The notes below the pieces were generated by a model. The model saw only the letters and a program-made list of their open reading frames with translations. It had not been told where the DNA came from and did not search any database. Below, in pieces: positions 34,860 through 42,379 of a stretch of 55,727 nt of DNA; within the stretch, counting starts at the first letter, position 1, and each line of letters starts with the position of its first letter. The position numbers and the translations under genes are program-made. The stretch spans positions 1-55,727 of the forward strand of contig JBDTVS010000242.1 of assembly GCA_040007095.1 (NCBI GenBank), read 5' to 3'. The DNA comes from JBDTVS01 sp040007095 (lineage in GTDB: Bacteria; Acidobacteriota; Vicinamibacteria; Vicinamibacterales; CAVVIG01).

Positions 34860-36197
34860 ATGATCATCACCAAGAAGCATCTGTCCCGCCGCACGTTCCT
34901 GCGCGGCACCGTCGGTGCCGCGGTCGCGCTCCCCATGCTCGAGGCGATGGTGCCGGCTCTCACCGCACAGTCGAAGACGGCGGCAAGCTCGCCGTTCCGG
35001 TTTGGGGCGATTTACATGCCCAACGGTGTGTTCCCTGACACCTGGCACCCCGACGTCGAAGGCGCCAACTTCCAGTTCAAGCCGGTGATGCAGCCGCTCG
35101 AGCCGTTCCGCGATCAACTGGTCACGGTCAGCAAGATGAAGGCGCCGTGGGGTGCGTCGGTGCATCTTGGCGCGAGCTCGGCGTTTCTCAACGGCGTCGG
35201 GCCCGTCGGCACACGAGAGGGTACCGGCGACGCCTTCGGAAAGATCCAGTCGAAGAAAACAGTCGAGCAGTACATCGCCGACAAGGTTGCGGGCGATACG
35301 CCGCTGCGCTCGATTGAGGTCGGCACCGAGGACATGGGGACCGCGGTGGGCGCCTGCGACGGCTTTCCCTGCACCTTTTTCAACGCGCTGTCCTGGCGGG
35401 ACGACACGAGCCCGCTGCCGGTGGGCATCAATCCGCGCGTCACCTTCGAGCGGATGTTCGGCGAGACCGGCTCGACTGAGCAGCGCGCGGCGCGTCTGAA
35501 GGAGAAGCAGAGCCTGCTCGACTCGGTCACGCAGGAAACGGCGAAGCTGCGGCGGACCCTGGGCGGCCCCGACCGCGCCATTCTCGACGAGTATCTCAGC
35601 AACATCCGCCAGGTGGAGCAGCAGCTCGATCGGTTCGAAAGCCGGCTCGGCAGCATCACCGGGAATCCGGAGGCGCCGGTCGGATTGCCCGAGGCGTTCG
35701 ACGATCACATGACGATCACCTACGACCTGATGCACCTCGCGCTGCAGGGCGACATCAGTCGCGTCTTCACGTTCGCCATCGGCCACGAAGCGAGCGACCG
35801 CGGCTACGCGCACATCGGCATCCCCGAAACGCACCACAGCATCTCGCACCACGGCAACGACACCGAGAAACTGGCCAAGTACGCGAAGATCGGGACGTAT
35901 CAAATCGTCAAGTTCAGCCAGTTCCTGGAAAAGCTGAAGACCACGCGCGACGGCGATGGGACCCTGCTGGACCACTCCCTGCTCTACTGGGGCAGCGGGA
36001 TGAGCAACGGCAACCTCCACGACCGCAGCAATCCTCCGGCCGTGCTGGTCGGCGGCGCGCACGGCCGACTGAAAGGCAATCGTCACGTCGTGGCCAAGAA
36101 GGACGAGCCGACCGCGAACCTGTTGCTTGCGATGGCACATCTTGCCGGCGCGGAGATCGAAAGTCTCGGAGCGAGCACTGGCCGATTGGACCTATAG
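34860..36197 (+). CDS. Tat-exported DUF1552 protein
   Basis: A 445-residue protein starting MIITKKHLSRRTFLRG, a twin-arginine signal followed by a hydrophobic stretch and an Ala-Gln cleavage region. The mature part has FGAIYMPNGVFPDTWHP, a DPxGAS-like region, a long helical stretch with RAILDEYLSNIRQVE, and HHSISHHGND near 325. DUF1552 is widely found next to DUF1592 proteins in Planctomycetes and Acidobacteriota and has been related to the DUF1501/alkaline-phosphatase-like fold. The Tat route implies folding or cofactor loading in the cytoplasm. The function is unknown. The transcript ends at a strong terminator 62 bp on. Confidence 0.92.
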   Translation: MIITKKHLSRRTFLRGTVGAAVALPMLEAMVPALTAQSKTAASSPFRFGAIYMPNGVFPDTWHPDVEGANFQFKPVMQPLEPFRDQLVTVSKMKAPWGASVHLGASSAFLNGVGPVGTREGTGDAFGKIQSKKTVEQYIADKVAGDTPLRSIEVGTEDMGTAVGACDGFPCTFFNALSWRDDTSPLPVGINPRVTFERMFGETGSTEQRAARLKEKQSLLDSVTQETAKLRRTLGGPDRAILDEYLSNIRQVEQQLDRFESRLGSITGNPEAPVGLPEAFDDHMTITYDLMHLALQGDISRVFTFAIGHEASDRGYAHIGIPETHHSISHHGNDTEKLAKYAKIGTYQIVKFSQFLEKLKTTRDGDGTLLDHSLLYWGSGMSNGNLHDRSNPPAVLVGGAHGRLKGNRHVVAKKDEPTANLLLAMAHLAGAEIESLGASTGRLDL

Positions 36198-36258
36198 CCC
36201 GCTTGGATCCATAGGTTCGAGCTGTCAGAGTTCTCGGCGGCCAAGGTCACGGAACTGA

Positions 36259-36311
36259 GCCCGCAGAGTATCAGGGAGCGCCCTGAGTTCTGCGGGCCCT
36301 TCGTTTTTTTG
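36259..36311 (+). terminator. Rho-independent terminator of the ankyrin/DUF1592/DUF1552 operon
   Basis: GCCCGCAGA (36259-36267) pairs with TCTGCGGGC (36289-36297), with an inner TCAGGG-AGCG-CCCTGA stem, followed by CCTTCG and seven T residues. Confidence 0.9.
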
Positions 36312-36324
36312 CGGGTTTTCAAGA

Positions 36325-36354
36325 ATCGAGAACAACAGCCTTCGTGTTCTCGAT
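36325..36354. repeat. Perfect 9-bp inverted repeat 3' of the minus-strand gene
   Basis: ATCGAGAAC (36325-36333) and GTTCTCGAT (36346-36354) flank a 12-base loop. It lies just downstream of the minus-strand gene ending at 36368, where it may mark the transcript end, but no T-run follows on that strand. Confidence 0.45.
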
Positions 36355-36367
36355 ATCCTTCGTGGTT

Positions 36368-37162
36368 CTACTCTTCGGACTTCCTGGTCCGGCTCTCACG
36401 CAAGTACTGCGGGCTGAAGGCGAGGCCATACGAGGTCGTCTGCACGGTGGCCGCTTTGTGGCGATTGAATTCCTGCCGCGACTCCTCAAATTTCTTCAGT
36501 TCGTCGGCCGTGCCGGCGCGCATGGTGATTTCCTCGCGCGGCACGAACAACACCTGTCCGATCGGAATGCTGTGCTCGACCGTGATTCCCTCGCCCGCCT
36601 GAAGCACGTAACGGAATTCAGTGTCGTGGGCATACCAGTCGGTCTCGACGCGGACCACCATCATCGGCGCTACCGGTCGCTCGATCATGTTGAAGATTGG
36701 CGTGTAGACGGTGTCCCAGCCTGACGGGGTCTGGAAGTTCGTGGCGCCGCGCAGCGCGATCGCGCCTGGCGGCGTTCCCATGTCCTCGGGGACGAGGAAC
36801 ACCCGCGCCACGCCGAGCGCCGCCTCGCGCGACAGCATCGGAGCGCCGACAAACGTCACCTCTTCCTTCACCATGCCGACGCCGCCGACAGACAGACTCA
36901 TCGTGACCTGGAACAGCGGTGTCCGCTTCCCGTCTTGCGTCTGCAGGTAATAGACGAACTTGTAGCGTCCGTCCCCCTCGTGTTCGATGTAGAGCGACTC
37001 CTTCGCCTCGAGCGGCGCATAGACCATGAAACCGAGCGAGCTACCCGCCTCGAGGACCGGACAGTGGCGGGCGTGCTGCGGCAGGAGCGGCCGCGTCCCT
37101 TCGCGTTTGGGTCCGAGACCCACCCCCGGACGCCGAGAATTTGGCAGCAGGCGAACTTCCAT
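36368..37162 (-). CDS. Conserved hypothetical protein, possibly DUF6065-like
   Basis: A 264-residue soluble protein without a signal peptide or membrane segment. The pattern HCPVLEAGSSLGFMVYAPLEAKESLYIEHE near the N-terminus and IPIGQVLFVPREE near the C-terminus reminds me of the uncharacterised DUF6065 family, but I cannot confirm this. The C-terminal 35 residues are charged and probably helical. The start at 37162 has GGGGA immediately upstream, rather close. It lies convergent with the ankyrin operon and 171 bp downstream of the VWA gene on the same strand. Confidence 0.65.
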   Translation of the reverse strand: MEVRLLPNSRRPGVGLGPKREGTRPLLPQHARHCPVLEAGSSLGFMVYAPLEAKESLYIEHEGDGRYKFVYYLQTQDGKRTPLFQVTMSLSVGGVGMVKEEVTFVGAPMLSREAALGVARVFLVPEDMGTPPGAIALRGATNFQTPSGWDTVYTPIFNMIERPVAPMMVVRVETDWYAHDTEFRYVLQAGEGITVEHSIPIGQVLFVPREEITMRAGTADELKKFEESRQEFNRHKAATVQTTSYGLAFSPQYLRESRTRKSEE

Positions 37163-37333
37163 TCCCCGTATGTTACGCGGAACACATCCGCCGCTGTGGT
37201 GCGCTGATCAAGGTGGGGCCTTGGGGAACCAAAGCTGTCATTGCGGGGTCGAGGTGGGCGAGGCGCCCGCCGCAGAGCCCGAGGATACGACCGCTCTCAG
37301 GCCCGCGTCCCCGACATGACCGATGTGACGGAG

Positions 37334-38293
37334 CTACCCGGGGAAATACCCGCTGCGTGCTTTGACAATCGTCGAGGCCCGTCTGACCCGAACGTCGAGC
37401 CGGCGCCACTCGCCGCCGCTTGCGGCTTCGATCGCGAGGACGTACTGCTGGCGCAGTTCGTCGATCAGGCTCGACGACGCGAGCGCGGTTTCCACGAACG
37501 TGCTGGCGAACACGAGCTGGCCGCCGGTCCACTCCGCCAGATCGCGCAGGTCTGCCACGTGCGAGGGTGCCGAGCGTTCGGAGAATTCCAAGGCGAGCCG
37601 CTGTCCCATGGACGGCACGGTCGTGACAACGAATACCGGCACGTCGATTGAGCTGGCGAGTCCTGACACCTGAGTCGCCGTCATGGTGCTGCTGGTGTCG
37701 ATGCCGTCGGTGAGCACCACGATGGCCTTGTGGGTCGCAGACCGGGCCGCGAGCCGCCGCGCCGCCTCCGCGGTCGCGTCGAACAAGGACGTCGAGCCAA
37801 ACGGCGCGAAGTCCGCGAGAGCGCCTTTCAGCGTCGCGATGTCGTGGGTGAAGTCCCGGCGTTGGTGGAGTTTTTCGTCGAATGTGAACAACGCGACTTC
37901 GTCCTGATCCTGACGGAGCTGCGACATGATCGAGTCGTACGCCTGCCGGGCCATGGCGATTTTCGGGCCGATCTGCATGCTGCCGCTCATGTCGACCAGA
38001 ATCGCCAGGCTGATCGGCGACTGGCGATCGGACCGAAGCGACAGAATCGGGCGCACCTGTCCGTTGTCGCGTACCTCGAAGTCGTTCTGCATGAGGTTGC
38101 TGACGATACGTCCACGAGCGTCGCGCACCGATGCCTGGATGGTGACGATGTCCGCAGCACTTCGAAACACCTGCGGCTGTTGTGTCGGAGCCGCTTGCGC
38201 GGGATCAGGAACCTCTTGTGCGCTCGGCGACAGCACCGTCAGGCCGCCGACGAGGCCGAGGGTGACGACAAGTCTATGAAGCGTGGTTCTCAT
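37334..38293 (-). CDS. Acidobacterial-type VWA-domain protein
   Basis: A 319-residue exported protein. The start is taken at the ATG at 38293, giving a clean signal peptide (MRTTLHRLVVTLGLV...SAQ); a GTG four codons earlier is possible. A short beta-domain (about 45-90, FRSAADIVTIQASVRD...LMQNDFEVRDNG) precedes the von Willebrand A domain, with a complete MIDAS DMSGS (D101, S103, S105), T in GSTSLFD and D in VLTDGID. This two-part arrangement is the VWFA-related form abundant in Acidobacteriota. It is probably metal-dependent protein-binding on the cell surface. The ligand is unknown. Confidence 0.92.
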   Translation of the reverse strand: MRTTLHRLVVTLGLVGGLTVLSPSAQEVPDPAQAAPTQQPQVFRSAADIVTIQASVRDARGRIVSNLMQNDFEVRDNGQVRPILSLRSDRQSPISLAILVDMSGSMQIGPKIAMARQAYDSIMSQLRQDQDEVALFTFDEKLHQRRDFTHDIATLKGALADFAPFGSTSLFDATAEAARRLAARSATHKAIVVLTDGIDTSSTMTATQVSGLASSIDVPVFVVTTVPSMGQRLALEFSERSAPSHVADLRDLAEWTGGQLVFASTFVETALASSSLIDELRQQYVLAIEAASGGEWRRLDVRVRRASTIVKARSGYFPG

Positions 38294-38655
38294 GTTCGTC
38301 TGCACCTAAGTGTCTCAAAGCGAGCCGTCCCTGTTCCAACGGCCGCGAGTGCCTGTGTTTGTACTTTTTGGCGATCAGCCCGAACCTTTTCGGCCGTTGA
38401 GCAGACGGCTCCAGTCGTGCCAGCGAGATGCAAGCAGAGTACCACTACGTTTCCAGAGAGTACATCCGCTGGACAGCCGGGCTGCACAAGTTGAGGGACG
38501 CCGGGCCAGCAGGCGATTGTCGGAAAACCGATCCGGCAGATGTCGAAATCCGCCCACGGCGCGAACGTGCCATCTGATGACGTTGCCAGGTCGCCGGCAC
38601 CCCTCATCGCTTCGCGGGCCTGGTGCTTGATTCAGTCGCGCGAAGGCCGTGACAT
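38294..38655. other. Noncoding spacer without recognised content
   Basis: These 362 bp lie between the VWA gene and the SEC-C gene, both on the minus strand. I see no protein-like frame, RNA gene or large repeat. The promoter of the VWA gene should lie here. Confidence 0.5.
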
Positions 38656-39879
38656 TCAAACCAAACAACACGTCTTGAATTTCTTGCCGCTGCCGCACGG
38701 ACACGGCTCATTGCGTCCGACTTTTGGCGGCGCTCGATAGGGCTCCTGCGGCATGCCGGCATCCTCGTCCTCGACGCGTGACCACCAGGCGGTCGCCTCG
38801 ACGACGTCGTCAATCGGCGGCCATCGATCTCGAGTCTTGTCGAGCGTGCGGCCCCGAGGCTCCGCCTCGACCTCGTCCAGTTCGGACGCGTGCACGGCCA
38901 TCGGATCGATGAGCCCATCGGCGTACGCACGGCGAAGCTCGGGGAACAGCTCGACCGCTTCGATGTCGGCGCACGCGCAGGCCAAGCCAACCCACGCCTG
39001 GCTCGGCTCACGCTCGAGTCCCTCCCGCGCCAGCCACTGAAACACGGCGAGGATGGTGTTACGCGGCACCTCTGCCCATGCGGCGAGCAGGGCGAGCGCG
39101 GTCACGGCCGCGTCGCGGCCGTACTCGTTCGCGCGCCGATCGACGATCAACGACTTGATCGGCTCGAGATCTCCGTCGCAGACCGCAGCCAGGATGCGTG
39201 CACCATCCTGGGTCACGATATCTCCGGCAATGTCGAATGGCGCCTCGCCGGGCATCGATAACCATCGGACCACGTATGGGTATGCGCGAGGCTCACGCCA
39301 CTTGGCGAGAAGGTACAGCGCATAAGAAAAGAGCGACGCTTCATCCGGCGAGGCGGTCGTTGGATGCGCGAGGCCACCCTCGATCGCGCGCAGCAACGGC
39401 TCGACGAGCGCAGTCCGATGACCGTCGGCCGACTCCAGCGCTTCGAGCGGAGCGTCGGCCTCGTCGTCGGACGACAGATCCGCCAGGACCTCCGCGGGCG
39501 TCAGGGTCGGCTCTGGCGCCATGATCGGTTCGTACGTGAATCGGTCGATGTCCGCCCAGAACGGGCAGCGCGGGCAGGTCCGGCCCATCGGGTAGTCGAT
39601 TCCCTCCTCGTGCGGACAACCGATGATTTGGTTCGCGCCGACGGTCTGCCTGGCGCCATGCTCCTCGACGAAACGAGCGACGTCGGCAGCAATCGTCGGA
39701 TCATGACGTGGATCGATCGTTTCCGACGTCCATGTCTGCATGGCGAAGGGATCGGGCTGTCCGGGTCGTTCGATCACCGACACGACAAGCTTGGTTGCCA
39801 GGGTATTGTTCGGACCGTACGCGGCGATCGTTGCCAACGGGTATTGCGCCCGGGAGCCTGTTCGCGAAAATCTCTTCAT
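38656..39879 (-). CDS. SEC-C / DUF1186 metal-binding protein
   Basis: A 407-residue cytosolic protein, start at the ATG at 39879 (MKRFSRTG); a TTG seven codons upstream is in frame. The N-terminal domain (about 12-115, YPLATIAAYGPNN...IIGCPHEEGIDYP..TCPRCPFW) has Cys residues positioned like a small zinc site. The central DUF1186-type helical repeat region (about 170-330) contains SLFSYALYLLAKWREPRAYPYVVRWL. The last 15 residues are a SEC-C zinc motif, CPCGSGKKFKTCC, as in SecA tails and many accessory proteins. The SEC-C tail suggests binding to ribosomes, SecB-like partners or nucleic acid; the specific role is unknown. Confidence 0.88.
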   Translation of the reverse strand: MKRFSRTGSRAQYPLATIAAYGPNNTLATKLVVSVIERPGQPDPFAMQTWTSETIDPRHDPTIAADVARFVEEHGARQTVGANQIIGCPHEEGIDYPMGRTCPRCPFWADIDRFTYEPIMAPEPTLTPAEVLADLSSDDEADAPLEALESADGHRTALVEPLLRAIEGGLAHPTTASPDEASLFSYALYLLAKWREPRAYPYVVRWLSMPGEAPFDIAGDIVTQDGARILAAVCDGDLEPIKSLIVDRRANEYGRDAAVTALALLAAWAEVPRNTILAVFQWLAREGLEREPSQAWVGLACACADIEAVELFPELRRAYADGLIDPMAVHASELDEVEAEPRGRTLDKTRDRWPPIDDVVEATAWWSRVEDEDAGMPQEPYRAPPKVGRNEPCPCGSGKKFKTCCLV

Positions 39880-40059
39880 CTGCAGCGCCTGGGCATTCAA
39901 GATACATCAGTACGAAATGATTCTCGAGGAAAGTGAGAGCCGCGCGGCCGATGGTGTCTATACTGCACTGTACTGGCATGGAAACGAACCGGCCGAGCCG
40001 CCGCACCATCTTGACTGATCGGGATTCGAGGGAGAGCCCGCCAATGCGCAGAGGTCTGT

Positions 40060-40193
40060 CAAATAACCCCGGTATTCCCGGTCGGCCGCACCCCAACGCG
40101 CTGGGAAACGCGCGTCGGGGCCCGCGGGGTCGCGCCCTGCCCGCGGGGCGCCTCGCCCGCCTCGGTGCGACGCCAGACTTTCACCAGGGGCTG
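40060..40193. repeat. Dispersed G+C-rich repeat directly upstream of an MBL gene
   Basis: The right half (about 40112-40193) matches 49160-49245: GCGCC.TGCCCGCGGGGCGCCTCGCCCG..TCGGTGC.ACGCCAGAC..TCACCA.GGGCTG. In this copy the last bases, AGGGGCTG, form the ribosome binding site of the MBL gene starting at 40194. The left half contains a GACGCGCGTTTCC-type inverted segment. Confidence 0.65.
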
Positions 40194-41081
40194 ATGACAC
40201 TCCTCGTGGCGGCCGCGCTGATGCTGGCCGGTACTCTCGCACCCCTTCGGGCGCAGAACATCGATTTCGCGGCGATCGAGGTGCGGACGGAAAAGATTTC
40301 GGACGGGCTGTACGTGTTGATGGGTGGCGCCGCGCAGGGCAACATCGTCGCGTCGGTCGGCAGCGATGGGATGTTTCTGGTGGATTCGATGTACGGGCCG
40401 ATGCACCAGAAGATCATGGATGCGCTGGCCAGGATCGGGCCCCAGCCGATTCGCTACATCGTCAACACGCACCTTCATGGGGATCACACCGGCGGCAACG
40501 AAGCGATGGCCAGGCTGGGTGCGGTGATCGTTTCTCATGAGAACATGCGAAACCGGATGGCCGCATTCCGGGGCGGCGGGCCCGCCGCCGCGCTGCCGCT
40601 CGTGACCTACAGCGATCGCCTGACCCTGCACTTCAACGGCGAGGAGATCGAGATCTATCACCCCGAGCCGGCGCACACCGACGGCGACTCGATCATCTAT
40701 TTCCGCCATGCCAATGTCATGCACGTTGGGGATGTGCCGGCGTCGCTGCGTTATCCGAACATCGGTGTCGACGATGGCGGTTCGGTCGACGGCATGATGG
40801 CGGCCGGACGCCAGGTGATGAAGGTCGCCAACGCCGACACCAAGATCATTCCGGGCCACCTCGGGCCCATCATCGGGTTCAAGGAAATCCAGCAGCAGTT
40901 GGAGATGTTCGCCGCCGTGCGCGATCGAGTGGCGAAGGCCATTCGCGGCGGGAAAACGGTGGAGCAGGTCGTCGCTTCGAAGCCGACGTCGGACTTTGAC
41001 CAGGGCCGCATGGGTGGCGCCATCACGCCCGATCGGTTTGTGACGTTGGTCTACACGGATTTGTCGAGGAAGTTGAAGTAG
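40194..41081 (+). CDS. Exported MBL-fold hydrolase with canonical metal motif
   Basis: A 295-residue protein. The ATG at 40194 gives a clean signal peptide (about 1-21, APLRAQ) with AGGGG four bases before it; the longer open frame upstream runs through repeat DNA. The MBL motif THLHGDH is complete (H93, H95, D97, H98), followed by EPAHTDGDS, MHVGDVPAS and IPGHLGPI. It belongs to the general secreted hydrolase group near the B3 lactamase/quinoprotein-relay families. It is probably active with two zinc ions; the substrate is unknown. It begins a plus-strand run that includes two more MBL-like or lipocalin-like genes. Confidence 0.88.
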   Translation: MTLLVAAALMLAGTLAPLRAQNIDFAAIEVRTEKISDGLYVLMGGAAQGNIVASVGSDGMFLVDSMYGPMHQKIMDALARIGPQPIRYIVNTHLHGDHTGGNEAMARLGAVIVSHENMRNRMAAFRGGGPAAALPLVTYSDRLTLHFNGEEIEIYHPEPAHTDGDSIIYFRHANVMHVGDVPASLRYPNIGVDDGGSVDGMMAAGRQVMKVANADTKIIPGHLGPIIGFKEIQQQLEMFAAVRDRVAKAIRGGKTVEQVVASKPTSDFDQGRMGGAITPDRFVTLVYTDLSRKLK

Positions 41082-41106
41082 TCAACCAAGAGAGTGGAGG
41101 ATCGTG

Positions 41107-42102
41107 ATGGGTCGGCAAAAACTCGTTTCAGGCGGCGCGATGGCGGTCACAATCGGATTCGCCGTGACCTCCGTATCTCTGGCCGGCCAATCGCAAACGT
41201 CTTCGACAAAGACACCGGCGGCGCCGAGGCAGACTCAGGCGGCGAAGAGCACCTGGACGCCCGTTCGCACACCGTGGGGGCATCCGGACCTGCGGGGCAT
41301 CTGGGACTTCCAAAGCGTGACTCCTTTGGAGCGGCCCGCCGAGTTCGCCGGACGAGATGTGTTGGCCGCCGAGGAGGCGGCTCAACTGGAGCGGAAGGCG
41401 CTCGAAAACCTGAATGCCGATCGCCGCGATGGAGGCGCCCAGGCCGACCTTGCCCGTGCCTACAACGAAGTCTGGTACGGACGAAAGCCGGTGTCGAATA
41501 ACCGCACCTCACTGGTTGTCGATCCGCAGGATGGGAAGGTGCCTCCGCTCACCGAGGAGGGACAACGGCTGGTCGCGCAGATCCGTAACCGGCGCGGCGA
41601 CCAGGGCGCCGTGAAATGGGCCGATCAGCTGGACAGCTATACGCGATGCATCTCGCGGGTGATGCCGAGGTTTCCTCAAAACTACAACAGCGGCACCCAG
41701 ATCTTTCAAGCTCCCGACTACGTAGTGCTGCAGTACGAACAGTTCGATCGTCGGATGATCCCGCTCGACGGCCGTCCGCACCTCGACAAGAAGATCCGTC
41801 AGTGGAATGGAGACTCACGGGGCCACTGGGAGGGGAACACGCTCGTTGTCGACACCACGAACTTTAGCGACAAGCAGGAATTCCGCGGCATCCCGCAAGG
41901 GAGTCTGCACCTGATCGAGCGTTTCACCCGCGTCGGCGACAAGACGATCAACTACGAGGCCACGATCGACGACCCGACGATGTGGACCAGACGATGGACA
42001 GTGCTGCTGCCGTGGCAGAAGGATGACAGCTACCAGATGTTCGAGTACGCGTGTCACGAGGGAAACTACGGCATGGAAGGCATTCTGAGCAGCCCGAACT
42101 AG
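41107..42102 (+). CDS. Exported protein of unknown function, lipocalin-like family A
   Basis: A 331-residue protein, ATG at 41107 with GGAGG six bases upstream (a GTG directly before it is too close). The signal peptide is about 1-26. The mature part starts with RTPWGHPDLRGIWDFQSVTPLERP and contains RQWNGDSRGHWEGNTLVVDTTNF and LHLIERFTRVGDKTINYEATIDDP, strands of a probable beta-barrel or sandwich. From memory this DLxGxW...GHWEGNTLVVxT form is frequent in Acidobacteriota with no known function. Related patterns occur in the two exported genes at 43598 and 44654. It lies 25 bp after the MBL gene and is probably co-transcribed with it. Confidence 0.78.
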   Translation: MGRQKLVSGGAMAVTIGFAVTSVSLAGQSQTSSTKTPAAPRQTQAAKSTWTPVRTPWGHPDLRGIWDFQSVTPLERPAEFAGRDVLAAEEAAQLERKALENLNADRRDGGAQADLARAYNEVWYGRKPVSNNRTSLVVDPQDGKVPPLTEEGQRLVAQIRNRRGDQGAVKWADQLDSYTRCISRVMPRFPQNYNSGTQIFQAPDYVVLQYEQFDRRMIPLDGRPHLDKKIRQWNGDSRGHWEGNTLVVDTTNFSDKQEFRGIPQGSLHLIERFTRVGDKTINYEATIDDPTMWTRRWTVLLPWQKDDSYQMFEYACHEGNYGMEGILSSPN

Positions 42103-42108
42103 ACGTAA

Positions 42109-42350
42109 GGTCTTCGGAAATTCACACGCCACCATGACCGGAAAATGAATCGCTTCGCGAACAGCTCGACGCCGCGGGAAACCGCTTCTCCGGGTCTGGT
42201 GCACAGCGGCGCAGCTCCGCGAGCTGCGCCGGACTCGGCCCTCCGTACGCGGTTTCCCGTCTGTCGCATGGCTCGCGGCGCTCGCAACGTTCGCTTCGCG
42301 GCCCATTTTCCAGTCATTTCGTCAATGCAGCGAATTTCCGAAAGGCATTA
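42109..42350. mobile_element. MITE-like element, about 242 bp, with long imperfect inverted ends
   Basis: The left end (TTCGGAAATTC...ATGACCGGAAAATG..CGCTTCGCG) and right end (CGCTTCGCGG..CATTTTCCAGTCAT...GAATTTCCGAA) are inverted copies over about 50 bp, with an 11-bp perfect terminal core. The interior has a perfect 9-bp-stem hairpin GGCGCAGCT-CCGCG-AGCTGCGCC (42208-42230). The left half recurs inverted at 14096-14232. There is no coding capacity. It lies between an exported-protein gene and an MBL gene, ending about 30 bp before the latter's start. Confidence 0.7.
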
Positions 42351-42379
42351 GGCGACACGTGGTCGAGTTGTGTAGAGCG

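Noticed and set aside
34737..36140. Long minus-strand frame opposite the DUF1552 gene
   Set aside because: Antisense shadow; the plus-strand Tat signal and operon context are decisive.
36200..36260. TTCGA-containing stretch resembling a tRNA T-arm after the DUF1552 gene
   Set aside because: No acceptor, D or anticodon arm can be built around it.
39933..40193. N-terminal extension of the MBL gene at 40194
   Set aside because: It reads through the dispersed repeat and would place the signal peptide internally.
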